Origin: Terriglobales bacterium
GTDB lineage: Bacteria > Acidobacteriota > Terriglobia > Terriglobales > Acidobacteriaceae
Assembly (NCBI GenBank): GCA_025936825.1
Contig: JAICSO010000006.1
Coordinates: forward strand, 149,142-213,141
Length of the DNA stretch: 64,000 bases
Direction: 5' to 3'
The notes under the pieces: generated by a model
What the model was told of the DNA's origin: nothing
Seen by the model: only the letters and a program-made list of their open reading frames with translations
Database searches by the model: none
Program-made: the position numbers and the translations under genes
Part shown: piece after piece, positions 1 through 9,065 of the stretch
Position numbering within the stretch: the stretch's first letter is position 1
How the letters are laid out: every line of letters begins with the position of its first letter

Positions 1-137
1 CTGGCTGGGACCCAGTCGCGGACGAGCGTAGTCACGTGTGCTCCCTGATCGAGCAGATGCTTTGTAAGCCATCCGCCTACCAGGCCGGTCGCTCCGGTGA
101 CGAATACACTGCGATCGCGCCAAAAGCTCGACTTCAT
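1..137 (-). CDS. rfbG: CDP-glucose 4,6-dehydratase-like NAD-dependent epimerase/dehydratase (5' fragment)
   Basis: Only the first 45 codons lie inside the window; the gene runs off the left edge. The start is ATG at 137-135 and shares the ATGA overlap with the rfbF stop, which indicates translational coupling. Residues 11-21 end in the glycine-rich GATGLVG loop of an extended short-chain dehydrogenase Rossmann fold, which binds NAD. In known rfb loci the gene after glucose-1-phosphate cytidylyltransferase usually encodes CDP-glucose 4,6-dehydratase, which makes CDP-4-keto-6-deoxyglucose for deoxysugars. That assignment rests mainly on the neighbour; another sugar-nucleotide epimerase is possible. 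Confidence 0.75.
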   Translation of the reverse strand, partial: MKSSFWRDRSVFVTGATGLVGGWLTKHLLDQGAHVTTLVRDWVPA

Positions 138-913
138 TCCTGCCATACTTTCCAAGGCGCCTGATTGGCGTTCCACAGCTGATTCAGGTACTCGTACTCG
201 CGATATGTATCCATGGCGTAGAAGAAACCGCCGTGCTGGTAAGCCATTAACTGGCCTTCATTGGCCAAACGCTCGAGTGGCTCTTTCTCAAAAATGCAGT
301 TGTCGTCGTCGATGTAATCCAACACGCGGCGATCCAAGACAAAAAAGCCAGCGCTGGCGCGACCGCTCGTCTTGGGTTTCTCCTGGAATTGGATCACGCG
401 ACCTATAGAATTTGACTCAATCATGCCGAACCGAGAGCTGGGGTTAATCGTCGTCACCGTGGCAAGCTTTCTGTGATGGCGGTGGAATTCGAGTAACGCA
501 GGTATGTCCACGTCGCCCACGCCATCGCCATACGTCAGCATGAACTGATCTTCCCCGATATATTTTGCGATCCTCTTCACTCGGCCGCCAGTCATGGTGT
601 TCAGACCGGTGTCCGCGAGCGTGACTCGAAAATCCTGCTCCCGATGATCATTCCTGTATTCGATTCGGGAATTACGGCCGAGGCAAATGGTGAAATCATT
701 GTTCATCGCCTCATAGTTCAGGAAATATTCCTTGATCATGTTGCCGCGATAGCCAAGGCATAGCACGAAGTCACGAAATCCGCTGTGCGCGTAGATTTTC
801 ATGATGTGCCACAGGATGGGACGGCCTCCGATCTCAACCATCGGTTTGGGGCGAAACTCAGTTTCCTCACGCAACCGGGTGCCAAGCCCGCCGCACAGAA
901 TGACTACCTTCAT
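134..913 (-). CDS. rfbF: Glucose-1-phosphate cytidylyltransferase
   Basis: This 259-residue protein matches the normal family length. It is expected to catalyse CTP + glucose-1-phosphate to CDP-glucose, the entry step to CDP-linked deoxysugars. The N-terminus carries the nucleotidyltransferase signature: GGLGTRL at residues 8-14, then the RPKPM motif around 22-26 that binds the sugar phosphate. Further blocks (YGDGVGDVD near 128-136, GFFVLD near 190) fit the RfbF branch rather than the dTTP-dependent RmlA branch. A strong GGGGGAGG Shine-Dalgarno sits just upstream of the ATG. The stop overlaps the next start by ATGA. It lies 36 bp after a polytopic membrane protein, so it probably supplies a nucleotide sugar for the glycan made by this locus. 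Confidence 0.93.
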   Translation of the reverse strand: MKVVILCGGLGTRLREETEFRPKPMVEIGGRPILWHIMKIYAHSGFRDFVLCLGYRGNMIKEYFLNYEAMNNDFTICLGRNSRIEYRNDHREQDFRVTLADTGLNTMTGGRVKRIAKYIGEDQFMLTYGDGVGDVDIPALLEFHRHHRKLATVTTINPSSRFGMIESNSIGRVIQFQEKPKTSGRASAGFFVLDRRVLDYIDDDNCIFEKEPLERLANEGQLMAYQHGGFFYAMDTYREYEYLNQLWNANQAPWKVWQE

Positions 914-949
914 CGAGTTCCTCCCCCGAGTTTGGCAACAACAATTAAT

Positions 950-3064
950 CTATCTGCGGGGCTGGCTCAATCCAGCCTGTCGAATCGCGTCGCCACAGGC
1001 GAAAGCACGAACATACTCATCGGCAAATAACGGGGTTCGCTTCCAGACCCAAGTATTACCCCGGCCCCAAACTTCATCAGTATTATCCACTAGCAGCGCA
1101 CTAATCCCGTATTGCCGACAAAGGTCATCCAATGTGGCATCTTCCGACGGAGTTGGATTTATGAACAGCGGCATAACCTCCTTGAAACGTTTGCCGCAAA
1201 CATTGGAGTTTCCTCCAAGAGCAGAGGTGCAGTCCGGGCCGCCGACGGCTGCTTCGTGATCCGAGTAGATCTCGTGGGAAAGGAAGCTGATCGCATAAGG
1301 ATTGTATTGCACAATTGAATTGACGGGCAGCAACTGGTTCAAATGTTCGTACGCTGACCTAAGAGCATAGGTGCGCTCCCCAACCTTCTGGTCTGGGTAG
1401 ACCCAGTCGAAAAGGGTTGGATCAGCTTTCGAATAGTCGTGCAGGAGCGGATAGATGCGAAGCATCGTGACCTGATAAAGCGTCCCGACCACACCCAGGA
1501 CAACGCAAACCTGAGCCAACCGAAACACAAAACGAGATCGGGCCGGGCGCGGACTAGTCCACCACTCTTCAACTAGCAACGCGCCCCAAAGCAGAAGGAC
1601 CAATTGCGCAAGCAGAAAGCATCTCCAGCCAAGATCGTTCGAACCGATGGTCGTCGAACGCAGGAACGTCCCCACCAAAAAGCTCGCTAAAACCATCAGC
1701 CATGCGGTCGCTTCATTTTGCGTGATGGGAATACGACGTTTCCATAAAGCGCTGAACCGAATCGTTCCGACCAGGAAGAAAAAGCCGAGTTCCAGCAGAT
1801 AGCCGATCGGCAAGAGACAATGAGACACAAAAAGCGAAGTGTCAGGGCTGCGGTGGAAGGTTTTTGCCAGCACCAAAACAGCGAGGGGAAAATCCCGGAC
1901 GCTGAAGACTGCGAATGCTCCTCCTCCTGATGCACCGGATGGCATGGTCAGCATTTTAAGAAAAGGAAGCGCCAGCAACAGAGCAATCCCGCCCGCAGCA
2001 GTGAAACTCAGAATGTCATTGAACCACCTGCGGTAGACTGCCAACAGCAGGAGGAGCATAATAAATACCGCGAACGTAAAGGTCACGAGAACCGACAGGC
2101 CTGCGGCGCTAGCAAACGCAAAGCCGGCCAACAAAATACTCACCGTACGTTGACGTTTGCTCTCGACGGGTTCTCTCAACGCGAGAAAGCCCACGACACA
2201 CGCGACCAGACACATCACGTGGTGAGGCGTCCAGAGCAGTGCGTCCATCCATGACGTTATCTGCACGTCCCACCATTCCATGTCCGCCGAGATCCAGTCT
2301 TGGCGGACATACATATATAGGGTGGGCAGGATGTCCAGTCCCGTCACCAGGAGTAGCCCGCATCCAATCAGCACCTTGCGTTCAATGTTCTCGCGCGCTC
2401 TAAGGAAGAACTTCACGCAAATCGCAATTAGCGACATCAGAATCATGCCGGCACAAACGGTGCCTCCGTACATGGCACTACGGCCTGAGAGATGTGCCAG
2501 CCGCATCGGCAACGCGCAGATCAGCATCCAGAAATAGTGATATTTAAGCGGAACTGGCGGAGCGCTGGCGAAGAACGGATTGCTGGGAGGGATCGTCCTG
2601 GCGGCTTCAGCAGTAATCGCGGTGCGGAGCGAATAATCGTATGCAGCGACGCTGTAATATAGCCGATGCTTAAACTGGAGGTCGGCCAAGGATGCAATCG
2701 CGATGAGAGCCCAAATAGCGGCAAGCGAAATCGCGACTCGGAACTCTCGTGGGAACTGACGGGCTTCTCTTTTCCAAACACCTTTCCAGTTTCGGACAAT
2801 CACAAGCCCAAAGCCGATCCACGTCACGGCGAATACCGACCAAAGCAGCAAAGGATAGCGGCCAATAAGGTAAACAACAATGGGGATCACGGCCACTGCC
2901 AACGGAGTGCTCAAGACCAGTTGCGTAACGGCTCTCCGTCTCCGGAATGCGAACACATTGGTGCTCCAGCCGATTACATAGCCGGGCACAAACAGGAACA
3001 GCCCGAGCAGGATTGAAGCCTCGATGGTCCCCAGAACATCCGTGACGGTAAAGTTGGTCAGCAT
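950..3064 (-). CDS. Polytopic membrane protein, GT-C glycosyltransferase-like
   Basis: This 704-residue protein has about a dozen hydrophobic segments and a C-terminal soluble part of about 150 residues. An acidic and aromatic stretch follows the first membrane segments (AYDYSLRTAI near 140, then PPSNPFF and YHYFW). Such extracytoplasmic loops are typical of GT-C enzymes that use polyprenyl-phosphate sugars. I cannot assign a named family or substrate. It has no strong Shine-Dalgarno. It precedes rfbF and rfbG on the same strand with a 36-bp gap, which links it to deoxysugar glycan synthesis. A flippase or an O-antigen ligase-like role is an alternative. Confidence 0.7.
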   Translation of the reverse strand: MLTNFTVTDVLGTIEASILLGLFLFVPGYVIGWSTNVFAFRRRRAVTQLVLSTPLAVAVIPIVVYLIGRYPLLLWSVFAVTWIGFGLVIVRNWKGVWKREARQFPREFRVAISLAAIWALIAIASLADLQFKHRLYYSVAAYDYSLRTAITAEAARTIPPSNPFFASAPPVPLKYHYFWMLICALPMRLAHLSGRSAMYGGTVCAGMILMSLIAICVKFFLRARENIERKVLIGCGLLLVTGLDILPTLYMYVRQDWISADMEWWDVQITSWMDALLWTPHHVMCLVACVVGFLALREPVESKRQRTVSILLAGFAFASAAGLSVLVTFTFAVFIMLLLLLAVYRRWFNDILSFTAAGGIALLLALPFLKMLTMPSGASGGGAFAVFSVRDFPLAVLVLAKTFHRSPDTSLFVSHCLLPIGYLLELGFFFLVGTIRFSALWKRRIPITQNEATAWLMVLASFLVGTFLRSTTIGSNDLGWRCFLLAQLVLLLWGALLVEEWWTSPRPARSRFVFRLAQVCVVLGVVGTLYQVTMLRIYPLLHDYSKADPTLFDWVYPDQKVGERTYALRSAYEHLNQLLPVNSIVQYNPYAISFLSHEIYSDHEAAVGGPDCTSALGGNSNVCGKRFKEVMPLFINPTPSEDATLDDLCRQYGISALLVDNTDEVWGRGNTWVWKRTPLFADEYVRAFACGDAIRQAGLSQPRR

Positions 3065-3427
3065 TTCTTATTTACAAAGTGGCACTCTCTGGGTCGCAGT
3101 GGAGTTGCCGCAAAAGACTGGTGTAGCTCTGCCCTGAAAAGGCTGGGACAACCATGGCAGCCTCTTAGTCCCACCGCCCCTTGCTGATTTTGCTTTGGAA
3201 CCAAGTACTGACCTGAGATCAGAGGTTCCCACGCGGCGGGAATCATTGCACCTAATTGTATCCACTCGGACGTATCGATCAGACCTTACCGATGTACAAG
3301 AGACTCTGGAGCGTCAACAATTGGTCTTTTTCGCAAAAGCCTTTGGATAAATTCGGTTCTCAGCAGGCGACTCCGAGAGGATACAACTGTGCAGCTGTAA
3401 TCCCGGAGCAGTAGCTCGGAAGGACGC
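3065..3427. other. Intergenic gap of 363 bp, no gene seen
   Basis: This lies between the end of the TonB-like gene and the start of the membrane protein, both on the minus strand. Short open frames here look non-coding. On the minus strand a TACAAT hexamer at 3256-3261 could be a -10 box for the downstream genes, but no convincing -35 lies at the right spacing. No clear terminator hairpin was found. Confidence 0.4.
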
Positions 3428-5794
3428 CTACGTGAGCGGGATACCAAGCAGGATTTTCACAGAAACCGGCTGGTTATTGACCAGGGCGGGATGGAAGACC
3501 CACTTTTTCAGGGCGGCGGCAATGGGGTCGCTCACGCGCGGGTCGGGCGTGCGCTTCACCGATACTCCCGACACTTTGCCGTCTTTGCCCACGATCGCGT
3601 TGATGACGACTTGATGTTGCGCATACTTCTTCGCGATAGCCGGGGAGAGTTGCGGCCATTCACTGCTGGCAATCGAAGGTGGAACCACCTGCTGGGAGCC
3701 AGCCTCAGGAATGCTCCCGTCATTAACCACGGCATACTGCATTGTCCAAGTGGGATCGGCGAGGTCCGGCGAAGGCTTCACCGGCAGATAAACAGTGAAG
3801 ATGCGTTCGTCATGGAAAACGCCGAAATCTTCCAGTCCGCCGCCACTGCTGGCAGTTGAAACGATCGTCAGGTTGTAAGAGCCTTGCGGTTCGATGGTGA
3901 AGGCGGGCTTGTCCTTGGCATTGGCCTGCTCATCCTCACCACCCTGAATCGTGATTCCCGGGAATGCGCCACTGCCGGAACCGCTGCCTGCACCAGCGCC
4001 ACTGCCGCTTCCCTGCCTGCCTCCGGCGGCACCCGCGTCTTTGCCGGTTGCGCCGTGTCCTTTACCGGTGCCCGCGCCACCAGTGCCGGTGCCAACGGTT
4101 GCGCCAGTCCCCCCGCCAATTCCGGAAGTACCAGTTCCCGACGCAATCGTTGCGTGACCAGGACCACCGGCGCCCGATGTCCCCTTTCCGTTTGCGTTTC
4201 CGTTTTGCGACGCAACCTCACTGCCGGCGGCGTTAGGAGCTTTGGCGTTCTCTTGTCCAGTGCCGGGCGTCGTCGAAGGCATACCATTTGCTTTGCCCGG
4301 AGTGATCGAACTTGGATTCAAAGTGCCACCAGGAGCGATGGCAAATTTTCCAAGCGCCTCGCCATTGGGAACCTTCGCATTTGGCCCATTCGGAAGAGGC
4401 ATGGGACTAAGCGACAGCAGAGGCTCCTTGGCTTTTCCATGCATCTGGAGCCGAGCGATTTGGGCCGTTGACGGGGGCGCGGTTTCCTTCCGCGGCTTCT
4501 CTGCGCGTTTCTCTGACGAGACCTTGATCGGTGTAGGCGAAGGCTTCTCGACTTCGCGCTTCTCTTCCTCCTGCTTAGGCTGTGGCTGAACCTTGGGAGC
4601 TTCAGGGAGAGGCTGTTCGGCGGCAGGCAGCACCGGCATTTCAGCTTTGGCAACGAGCTTCGGTGCGTTGACCGGAATGTCGAATTTAGCGTCACGATGC
4701 GCAAGCGAATCCTGCTTCACACGTATTGGTTTGGGTACTTCCCTCAGCTGCGGCATCACGGGCTTCGGCGCAAGGAGATCGCTGGGAAGCCGAGTTTCGG
4801 CATTCTGAACTATATTTGGCGCCGGGATCAGCTTCCTGATCGGCTCGGGATGGACGAGCAATGGACGCTGAATCGTTTGAAATGTGTTTGTCGGGTTGGG
4901 CGGGTTCGAAAGAATTGCCTGCTTCCCGGGATACGCGAACCCTTTGCTGGCTCTCGCGGGAGCCGCGGCGGGCTGCTGGGGAGCACTCTCGCCGGCACCG
5001 GGACTCTTTTCGCCTTCGGAGCCGCCACCGAGTTCAGGCAGAAAAATAACGCGGTCCTGAGGATTGTCCCGCGCGATAAGGCGCGGCGGGTGCAGCATGG
5101 GAAGTACGCGCGTGACCAACAGGAATAATCCGAAAAGTACCACTTCATGGCTAATGATCGAGTACAGCAGGCCCTTGCCGGGGAGATATCCGGAGCCGAA
5201 GGTGGCGAAGGTGGGCACCCACTGGCGTTCAGATGACGATAGGTTATCAACCGAGGCGGTGAGCGGCGCCGGTGCTCGGCGCCCCGCACGCTCCTTTTCT
5301 TCTTCAGCCAACTTGCGGCGCAACAGCTCGACACTGGCGGGAAGCGCGGCTGAAGCGACGGGCGCCTCCGCTCGTCGTGTTTCGAGTCGGCCCGTAGAGT
5401 CCGACTTTAGTGGTTCAGAGGTTGACCTTGCTCCATTCTTGCTTTCTTGGAGCGGCCCATTTGCCGCCAACCATGCCCGGAGCATTTCCGGTGATTGCGG
5501 CGGATCCGCTTCGTCCTCGAAGCTGTCCGCTTCAAACTCGTCGAACGGTGCTGAGGAATGGCCGTTGCTATTCGCGCCCGTTGCCGAGCCATTTCCATTG
5601 CTGGCGTTGGGCAAACCGGAAACGTGACGTTGCTGAGCGGCGATCGAGGCCGGCGCGACCTCAGGTGAGGAAGGACCAAGCGAGCTGGGCCCCACCGCGT
5701 TCGCCTTTTTATTCGAACGTGGAGACTCATACTTCCCTGGATCCGAAGATGCTGGTGGTTCGTCGTTATGTAGGCCGAGGGAAAGAAACGCCAT
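3428..5794 (-). CDS. TonB-like protein with long cytoplasmic domain and Gly-rich periplasmic linker
   Basis: This 788-residue protein is about three times the size of ordinary TonB. Residues 1-205 are hydrophilic and disordered-looking (Asn/Ser/Gly- and Glu-rich). One membrane segment lies at about 209-234. A Pro/Lys-rich stretch with PKP- and PQPK-type patches follows, then a Gly/Ser/Thr/Ala low-complexity tract at about 535-615. The last 60-70 residues are a TonB/TolA C-terminal domain: a KDGKVSGV turn, then WVFHPA and QPVSVKI. Family knowledge gives TonB-type proteins a role in reaching across the periplasm to an outer-membrane partner. The gene sits between tadG and the sugar-nucleotide genes, so the partner may be a pilus or polysaccharide export component; that is inference. 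No ExbB/ExbD genes are adjacent. Confidence 0.8.
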   Translation of the reverse strand: MAFLSLGLHNDEPPASSDPGKYESPRSNKKANAVGPSSLGPSSPEVAPASIAAQQRHVSGLPNASNGNGSATGANSNGHSSAPFDEFEADSFEDEADPPQSPEMLRAWLAANGPLQESKNGARSTSEPLKSDSTGRLETRRAEAPVASAALPASVELLRRKLAEEEKERAGRRAPAPLTASVDNLSSSERQWVPTFATFGSGYLPGKGLLYSIISHEVVLFGLFLLVTRVLPMLHPPRLIARDNPQDRVIFLPELGGGSEGEKSPGAGESAPQQPAAAPARASKGFAYPGKQAILSNPPNPTNTFQTIQRPLLVHPEPIRKLIPAPNIVQNAETRLPSDLLAPKPVMPQLREVPKPIRVKQDSLAHRDAKFDIPVNAPKLVAKAEMPVLPAAEQPLPEAPKVQPQPKQEEEKREVEKPSPTPIKVSSEKRAEKPRKETAPPSTAQIARLQMHGKAKEPLLSLSPMPLPNGPNAKVPNGEALGKFAIAPGGTLNPSSITPGKANGMPSTTPGTGQENAKAPNAAGSEVASQNGNANGKGTSGAGGPGHATIASGTGTSGIGGGTGATVGTGTGGAGTGKGHGATGKDAGAAGGRQGSGSGAGAGSGSGSGAFPGITIQGGEDEQANAKDKPAFTIEPQGSYNLTIVSTASSGGGLEDFGVFHDERIFTVYLPVKPSPDLADPTWTMQYAVVNDGSIPEAGSQQVVPPSIASSEWPQLSPAIAKKYAQHQVVINAIVGKDGKVSGVSVKRTPDPRVSDPIAAALKKWVFHPALVNNQPVSVKILLGIPLT

Positions 5795-5940
5795 GCGTCA
5801 CTGCATCCAAACGTGAGAAGTTGAAACGCGGGGGAGCCGCCGGTAAACCGCGAAGCAGAGTTCTGAAGCGGGTTGCTCGACTACAAAAACAGCGATAGCC
5901 CAGGGGCCCGCTTCAATCGATAACGAGTTTGGGAGGATCT

Positions 5941-7746
5941 TCATTGGTACAAAGATGCCTTGTACACCGTGAGGACTGATGTCGGAACCAAGTCCATGTA
6001 AATGGACGCGTTTCCCTTCAATTGCACATTGTCTGTGATGATCTCGCCTAAGACGTAGGATGAAGTCCCTGTTCCTCCATCCATTACAATCGTGTCCGTG
6101 TAATAAGCCGTTCCCGTCGATGTGTCGCAACCAGTGGCTGTCCCTCCCGCTACGATGCCGGATTTGCATGAGTGAACATAAAAAGTGCCTGCCATCGCGT
6201 ACGCACCTTGTCCGCCGTAGTTCACGGTAACGCCTGTCCTCGAACGGCCAACGAAGAATAGTATCCCGCGTTGCTGGCCCGGATTAGACGGTGGGGTGTT
6301 GCCCGCGGCCAAAAAGGGGTCTCCATAGGTCCCAGAGCAAGGAGCTAAAAGGACGTTGCCGGTGAGCTGGTTGGGCAGGTTAGTCGGCAGATTCGTGAGG
6401 GCATTACTATCACAAGCGACCCCAAGTGGCAGAACTCCACTGCCCAACTTAGTGTTGAACGGTTGAAGTGGGTCGCAGCGGCCTCCGCTATTTGCGTCGA
6501 TGTTAAGCGTAGCACCGCTAGCAAAGTAGAAGATGACCCCACCAATGTGATTAGGTGAGGCACTCGCGTTCTGGCTTATTCTCAAACACGAGTTTGAATT
6601 TGCCGAGAGGTCACCCCCAAGATAGTAGAGACCTTCCCTAAAGATGGCAGTGCCATTGGCCGTGGACGCTGCACTGCCGCATCCCCCCCCGGCCTTGACG
6701 CAAATACCATTGGGGTAGTAGCCGGGAAGGAATTCGTCACAGTTCACTGGGCTGCCTGAGCCAGTCACGCTCGAGCACCCGGCACTGCCGTCTGCTACCG
6801 AAAGCGTAGCTGGCGCCGATCCCCCCGGGCTCGCTGGCTCTACCACGTTCTGCAAGGGATCGGAGATCGGACTCGAATTCATCCATTGCCCCGGTGCATT
6901 TGTGCAAAAACCGCTTGTGGGTACACCGCTGGAATTGGTGCCGCAAGCCGTAGGACTCAAAGGACCTCCGGATGTGCCGAAGCTGCTACCACTAGCACTC
7001 GGTCCGCCTTGAGTTAAATCAACAACCGAGCTCCCAGCGATCGAAGCAGCAGGGGAAAGCTGCGAGTTCACCTGGACGCTCTGCTGCGGCCCACCATAGA
7101 TTCTTACCTTAGGGTTGCCCGTTACGTCGAAGGCGCTGGTGCTGCCGGAGGGATTAGTTGGGTCTAAGACCAGCAAAGGAATCGGAGCTGCCACAGAGTC
7201 TAGGCCACATTTCGCAAATGCGTGAATTGTTTGGGAACTCTTGCCTTTTAAGAACGGCAACAAGAAAGCGGGAAAGTTCTCGACGACATCCACCTCCATA
7301 ACTCTGGTAGCGCTTACGCCCGGCGGCGCTGTGCCGTTGAAAATGACATCGATGTTGTCGCCAAGGACTCCCGCAGCCGCATTCACTTTGGTTATTGAGC
7401 TTGGATAGCCATTCAGTGCGGCGTAAATGCATGGCACGGGTGGGTTTGAGCCACTACCAGGCGTGTAGCCGTTCGGGGTAGTGGAGTTGCAGTTGAAGTT
7501 CGTACCAGGAGTAAAATACCCCGCAGTTCCTCCGTCCGTCACGATACGTAGCCAGTCCATCGCACCCGCCGTGCAGGCGGCATCAGCAGCGGTCTGGGCA
7601 TTTTGACGATGAAACCACATGTTGCTCAGGTCGATAGCAAAAGCCATGGCCCCAATCAAAAACAAGGCCAATGCGAGCAGGACAAACAGCATTACCTGAC
7701 CTGATTCTTTGCGTCCTCTTGGCCTTCTAAATTTGTTGGTCTTCAT
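5941..7746 (-). CDS. tadG: TadG-like Flp pilus assembly protein
   Basis: This is a 601-residue protein. The N-terminus is basic and is followed by an ESGQVMLF motif and one hydrophobic segment (about residues 16-40), then FHRQNAQTAADAACTAGAMDW. That is the signature of TadG-like proteins: a pilin-like N-terminal helix followed by a large extracytoplasmic part. The rest is a Gly/Ser/Asn/Thr-rich, cysteine-containing exported region of about 540 residues. No clear vWA domain is recognisable, unlike some TadG proteins. It is the third gene after the enhancer-binding protein, 56 bp downstream of a TadE-like gene. It is expected to anchor or initiate the Tad pilus in the envelope. Confidence 0.8.
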   Translation of the reverse strand: MKTNKFRRPRGRKESGQVMLFVLLALALFLIGAMAFAIDLSNMWFHRQNAQTAADAACTAGAMDWLRIVTDGGTAGYFTPGTNFNCNSTTPNGYTPGSGSNPPVPCIYAALNGYPSSITKVNAAAGVLGDNIDVIFNGTAPPGVSATRVMEVDVVENFPAFLLPFLKGKSSQTIHAFAKCGLDSVAAPIPLLVLDPTNPSGSTSAFDVTGNPKVRIYGGPQQSVQVNSQLSPAASIAGSSVVDLTQGGPSASGSSFGTSGGPLSPTACGTNSSGVPTSGFCTNAPGQWMNSSPISDPLQNVVEPASPGGSAPATLSVADGSAGCSSVTGSGSPVNCDEFLPGYYPNGICVKAGGGCGSAASTANGTAIFREGLYYLGGDLSANSNSCLRISQNASASPNHIGGVIFYFASGATLNIDANSGGRCDPLQPFNTKLGSGVLPLGVACDSNALTNLPTNLPNQLTGNVLLAPCSGTYGDPFLAAGNTPPSNPGQQRGILFFVGRSRTGVTVNYGGQGAYAMAGTFYVHSCKSGIVAGGTATGCDTSTGTAYYTDTIVMDGGTGTSSYVLGEIITDNVQLKGNASIYMDLVPTSVLTVYKASLYQ

Positions 7747-7802
7747 GGTGGTGTGCCCTCTGTTCCGTAGTTCTCGGATTGCTCGGTTTTCGAATCAAGC
7801 GC

Positions 7803-8348
7803 TCAGTTCATAATTGTACCTTCCGCAGATGCGTAAAGCGTGAAGTTAGGCCACGGGAGACCAAACAGTGGCGTATAGGGATGGCCAATGCTTACCCGCA
7901 CAATGCATCCGGGTGCGCTGCACCCTGGATTAGCTGGCGGGGGTGACCCGCTGCCCTTCGTACAGGTGCCATTTGCGCATACTCCATTCTGGTCTTGCGG
8001 ATTCCAGCTAACTGTCACCTCGCTGGTGGAAACATTCTGGATGGAAACCGCTGCGAAGTTAATCACCGCTGCCTGAACATTCGCTCCTAGCGCATCGGTG
8101 CAGGTTTTTGCCGGCGTTTGAGTAGGATCTCCTGGTCCGCTGCAGTTGCCGTTCTGGGTGCCGTGCACAATTGCGTAACGGACGCCTTCTTTGGCAGAAT
8201 CGGCGAGCGTGTTATAGGCATACATAAGCATGATCATCTGCACCATACTCACGAACAGGAGAAAAATAAAGAAAGTCACCAGCGCAAACTCGACGAGGGC
8301 TTGTCCACTCTGTCGATCAGCAACCCGAGTTTGAAACGTTCGCGCCAC
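7803..8348 (-). CDS. tadE: TadE-like pseudopilin
   Basis: This is a 181-residue protein. Residues 13-22 read RQSGQALVEF. This is the TadE-family cleavage and helix motif, with a glycine before the cut and a glutamate after it, followed by a hydrophobic helix rich in Phe and Leu. TadE-type pseudopilins are cut by the TadV prepilin peptidase and are needed for Flp pilus assembly. The C-terminal half has four or more cysteines and a Gly/Pro-rich loop, likely exported and disulfide-bonded. It lies 12 bp after another TadE-like gene and 56 bp before the tadG-like gene, so the three form an operon. Confidence 0.85.
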   Translation of the reverse strand: MARTFQTRVADRQSGQALVEFALVTFFIFLLFVSMVQMIMLMYAYNTLADSAKEGVRYAIVHGTQNGNCSGPGDPTQTPAKTCTDALGANVQAAVINFAAVSIQNVSTSEVTVSWNPQDQNGVCANGTCTKGSGSPPPANPGCSAPGCIVRVSIGHPYTPLFGLPWPNFTLYASAEGTIMN

Positions 8349-8360
8349 TTTCCTCCTGCA

Positions 8361-8993
8361 TCACTGCATCGAGCGCATCTCGGCGTGACGAGTTACGGTA
8401 CAAGTCCCGGCGTTGCAGAGCGCCGAGGCCTGTAATGGGAGATTGAAAATTGTGCCGGGAATCAAAGTGCTGACGCTATACGAAATGTCGACTCGGTTGA
8501 GCAATGTCCCGAAAGTGGGGGCTTCAGGATCAACACTGGGCTGCGGAGAGCCGCCTCCCACGCTGCCACAACCCGGGTTGGCTGTGCTACATGTCACGCA
8601 GTTGGTTCGGAGAGTAGTTCCACTGCCATTGGTCCCCAGCTTGGTAGAACTGTCCAGATTAATGTCACTGCAAACTTGAACCGTAACGCTGGTAGGATTG
8701 CGGAGCGAACCAGTCAAATCTTGAAAAATGACGTACGCTACCGTTTTTGGGTCAGGTGTCGGATTGGAACCCCACGGAGGAGGCAACGCTGTTGCCGCTG
8801 GGGTAGCTGGGCCTTCAATGGCGTAGAGTGTGCTGCTTCTCGTCGCCCCAGACATGTTTACAAAAACGAAGAAGAAATAACCCAGGTTGACAACGTTGAA
8901 CACCAGCAGAATCAGCAGCGGGAGCATGATAGCCGTTTCCACAAGGCTCTGCCCGCTGGAGGCATTCGTGCGAACTTTAAAGCGGCCTGTCAT
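8361..8993 (-). CDS. TadE-like pseudopilin, second copy
   Basis: This is a 210-residue protein. The N-terminus reads SSGQSLVETAIMLPLL, a TadE-type prepilin motif in front of a long hydrophobic helix, then a NMSGATRSS turn. The remainder is a Cys-containing exported region ending in CNAGTCTVTRHAEMRS. It is only distantly similar to the next gene outside the motif, so the two are diverged paralogues. The pair TadE + TadE-like is usual in Tad loci, where the proteins are called TadE and TadF. The gene follows the enhancer-binding protein by 72 bp, a gap holding an inverted repeat. Confidence 0.83.
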   Translation of the reverse strand: MTGRFKVRTNASSGQSLVETAIMLPLLILLVFNVVNLGYFFFVFVNMSGATRSSTLYAIEGPATPAATALPPPWGSNPTPDPKTVAYVIFQDLTGSLRNPTSVTVQVCSDINLDSSTKLGTNGSGTTLRTNCVTCSTANPGCGSVGGGSPQPSVDPEAPTFGTLLNRVDISYSVSTLIPGTIFNLPLQASALCNAGTCTVTRHAEMRSMQ

Positions 8994-9011
8994 TTGGCTC
9001 TAGCTTCAGGC

Positions 9012-9044
9012 GTCAGGTACCAGGCTTTAGCCTCGAGCACCTGA
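9012..9044. repeat. Inverted repeat between the enhancer-binding protein and tadE-like gene
   Basis: The arms GTCAGGTACCAGGCT and AGCCTCGAGCACCTGAC are separated by TT and give an imperfect 13-15-bp stem. It lacks a T-tract on either strand, so it is more likely an mRNA processing or stabilising hairpin than a classical terminator. It would let the pseudopilin messages differ in level from that of their activator. Confidence 0.45.
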
Positions 9045-9065
9045 CAACTTGTGACTACAAATCTC

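Noticed and set aside
97..408. Plus-strand frame over rfbF
   Set aside because: Antisense to a clearly conserved gene, with a shuffled composition rich in Arg and Ser.
3951..4471. Proline- and arginine-rich plus-strand frames inside the TonB-like gene
   Set aside because: They are the complement of the Gly/Ala-rich tract and have no ribosome site.
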